In this document: positions 63,240 to 64,000 of the stretch, in pieces | Numbering within the stretch: the first letter of the stretch is position 1 | Layout: every line of letters starts with the position of its first letter | DNA from: Azadirachta indica | Lineage: Eukaryota > Streptophyta > Magnoliopsida > Sapindales > Meliaceae | Length of the DNA: 64,000 nt | Direction of reading: 5' to 3' | NCBI GenBank assembly: GCA_022749755.1 | Contig: CM040448.1 | Location: forward strand, 5,578,481-5,642,480 | Notes under the pieces: model-generated | The model's input: only the letters and a program-made list of their open reading frames with translations | What the model was told of the DNA's origin: nothing | The model's database searches: none | Translations under genes and position numbers: made by a program

Positions 63240-63835
63240 AATCAACTCCATCTAAAGTTTAAGCAATTAGATTGATTAATTTTAATAATTTTAAAAATAT
63301 TCATAAAAATTATAAAATAATGATTGTATTCTATTAATAAGAGTTCTTGAATAAAAAATAATTATTAAATCTTTAGAGTTTCATAAGATATAATATATTT
63401 ATCAAAAATACGTTTAAAAAATATTATATTAATAATATAATATTTATTAATATATTATAAATTTATATATTTTAAGTTTACGTAAATATAAATTACAAAT
63501 ATAAGTATTACACTATAGTATATTTTATTTATAGATCAATATTTATTTATAATTTATTTTATTTATTTTTTAATATCTAAATAACATTGATTTGTTAATA
63601 TATAATTAAATAACTAAATTTATATTTTAGTTATAATATATTAACACATATTATTTATAAAATATATAAATTTATAATATGTTCATAAATATTACATTAT
63701 TAATATGTTAAAAAATAATATTATGATTCATTTTATTATATTTAATAATTATTTTTATTAAACAACAATTAATAATAGGGCCATAATCATCATTTAAAAA
63801 AAAAAAAAAAAGACTTTTATGAGTATTTTTTTAGA
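63240..63835 (+). mobile_element. TIR element (family A), diverged copy
   Basis: Colinear with 46700-47405 over most of its length: AATTTTAAAAATATTCATAAAAATT near the left, TAATTTATTTTATTTATTTT in the middle, GACTTTTATGAGTAT near the right. Terminal inverted repeats are still visible (ATTAGATTGATTAATTTTAA against ATTGAATTGATTAGCCCTAA). Contains an A-run near 63797-63813. More decayed than the 46.7-kb copy. Confidence 0.65.
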
Positions 63836-64000
63836 TTATTAGGGCTAATCAATTCAATAAGCCAGATCCTATAAGTTGCATGTTCTTTTGAAAAATAAAA
63901 ATTACTAACAACTGTGATTTTTAAAATCCAACATTAGTATGATAATTACAAATATATCCTTGATAGTTACCGAACATAACTTCTAGATAATCTTATGTAC

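Overview
The window is nuclear DNA of a flowering plant. It has long AT-rich intergenic stretches, spliced genes with GT-AG introns, several classes of plant transposable element and genes of land-plant families. The order ALADIN then plastid ribosomal protein PSRP5 on the + strand matches, from memory, the Arabidopsis neighbours AT3G56900-AT3G56910. Together with the receptor-like-protein cluster this points to a eudicot, probably a rosid; I cannot name the species.

Layout. 1-5003: the right part of a probable CACTA-type DNA transposon, with an inverted-repeat element (3203-4561) nested inside. 5797-18432: a minus-strand cluster of leucine-rich-repeat receptor-like protein (RLP) sequence. 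One complete gene (5797-9829, 938 aa predicted) is preceded by three head-to-tail copies of its promoter and first three exons (units ending near 12742, 15507 and 18432), none with the large 3' LRR exon. Two copies carry a shared nonsense codon and a 7-nt insertion. The farthest copy is fully intact. 18500-25900: AT-rich DNA with a MITE, a triplicated ~665-bp repeat containing TTA microsatellites, and old retroelement debris. 25949-34375: one decayed Ty1/copia element of the Sirevirus type with both LTRs, gag, reverse transcriptase, RNase H and an env-like ORF, but no recognisable integrase. 34400-38900: gene-free, with a purine-rich tract and a ~107-bp degenerate tandem array.

38900-58752 is the conserved gene block. 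It holds ALADIN (14 exons, 447 aa, nucleoporin), two tandem PSRP5 genes (146 and 154 aa) and, on the minus strand, a membrane RING-H2 E3 ubiquitin ligase (4 exons, 298 aa). 58930-64000 is gene-free and holds at least two TIR elements.

Highlights: ALADIN carries an AT-AC intron with a perfect U12 branch-point consensus and also a GC-AG intron. The RLP cluster is arranged so that several upstream promoter/first-exon modules, all phase 1, could in principle be spliced to one common 3' exon. A TIR element family found elsewhere in the window abuts the breakpoint of every truncated RLP unit. All exon structures were read by eye from splice signals and family resemblance; no transcript evidence was available.
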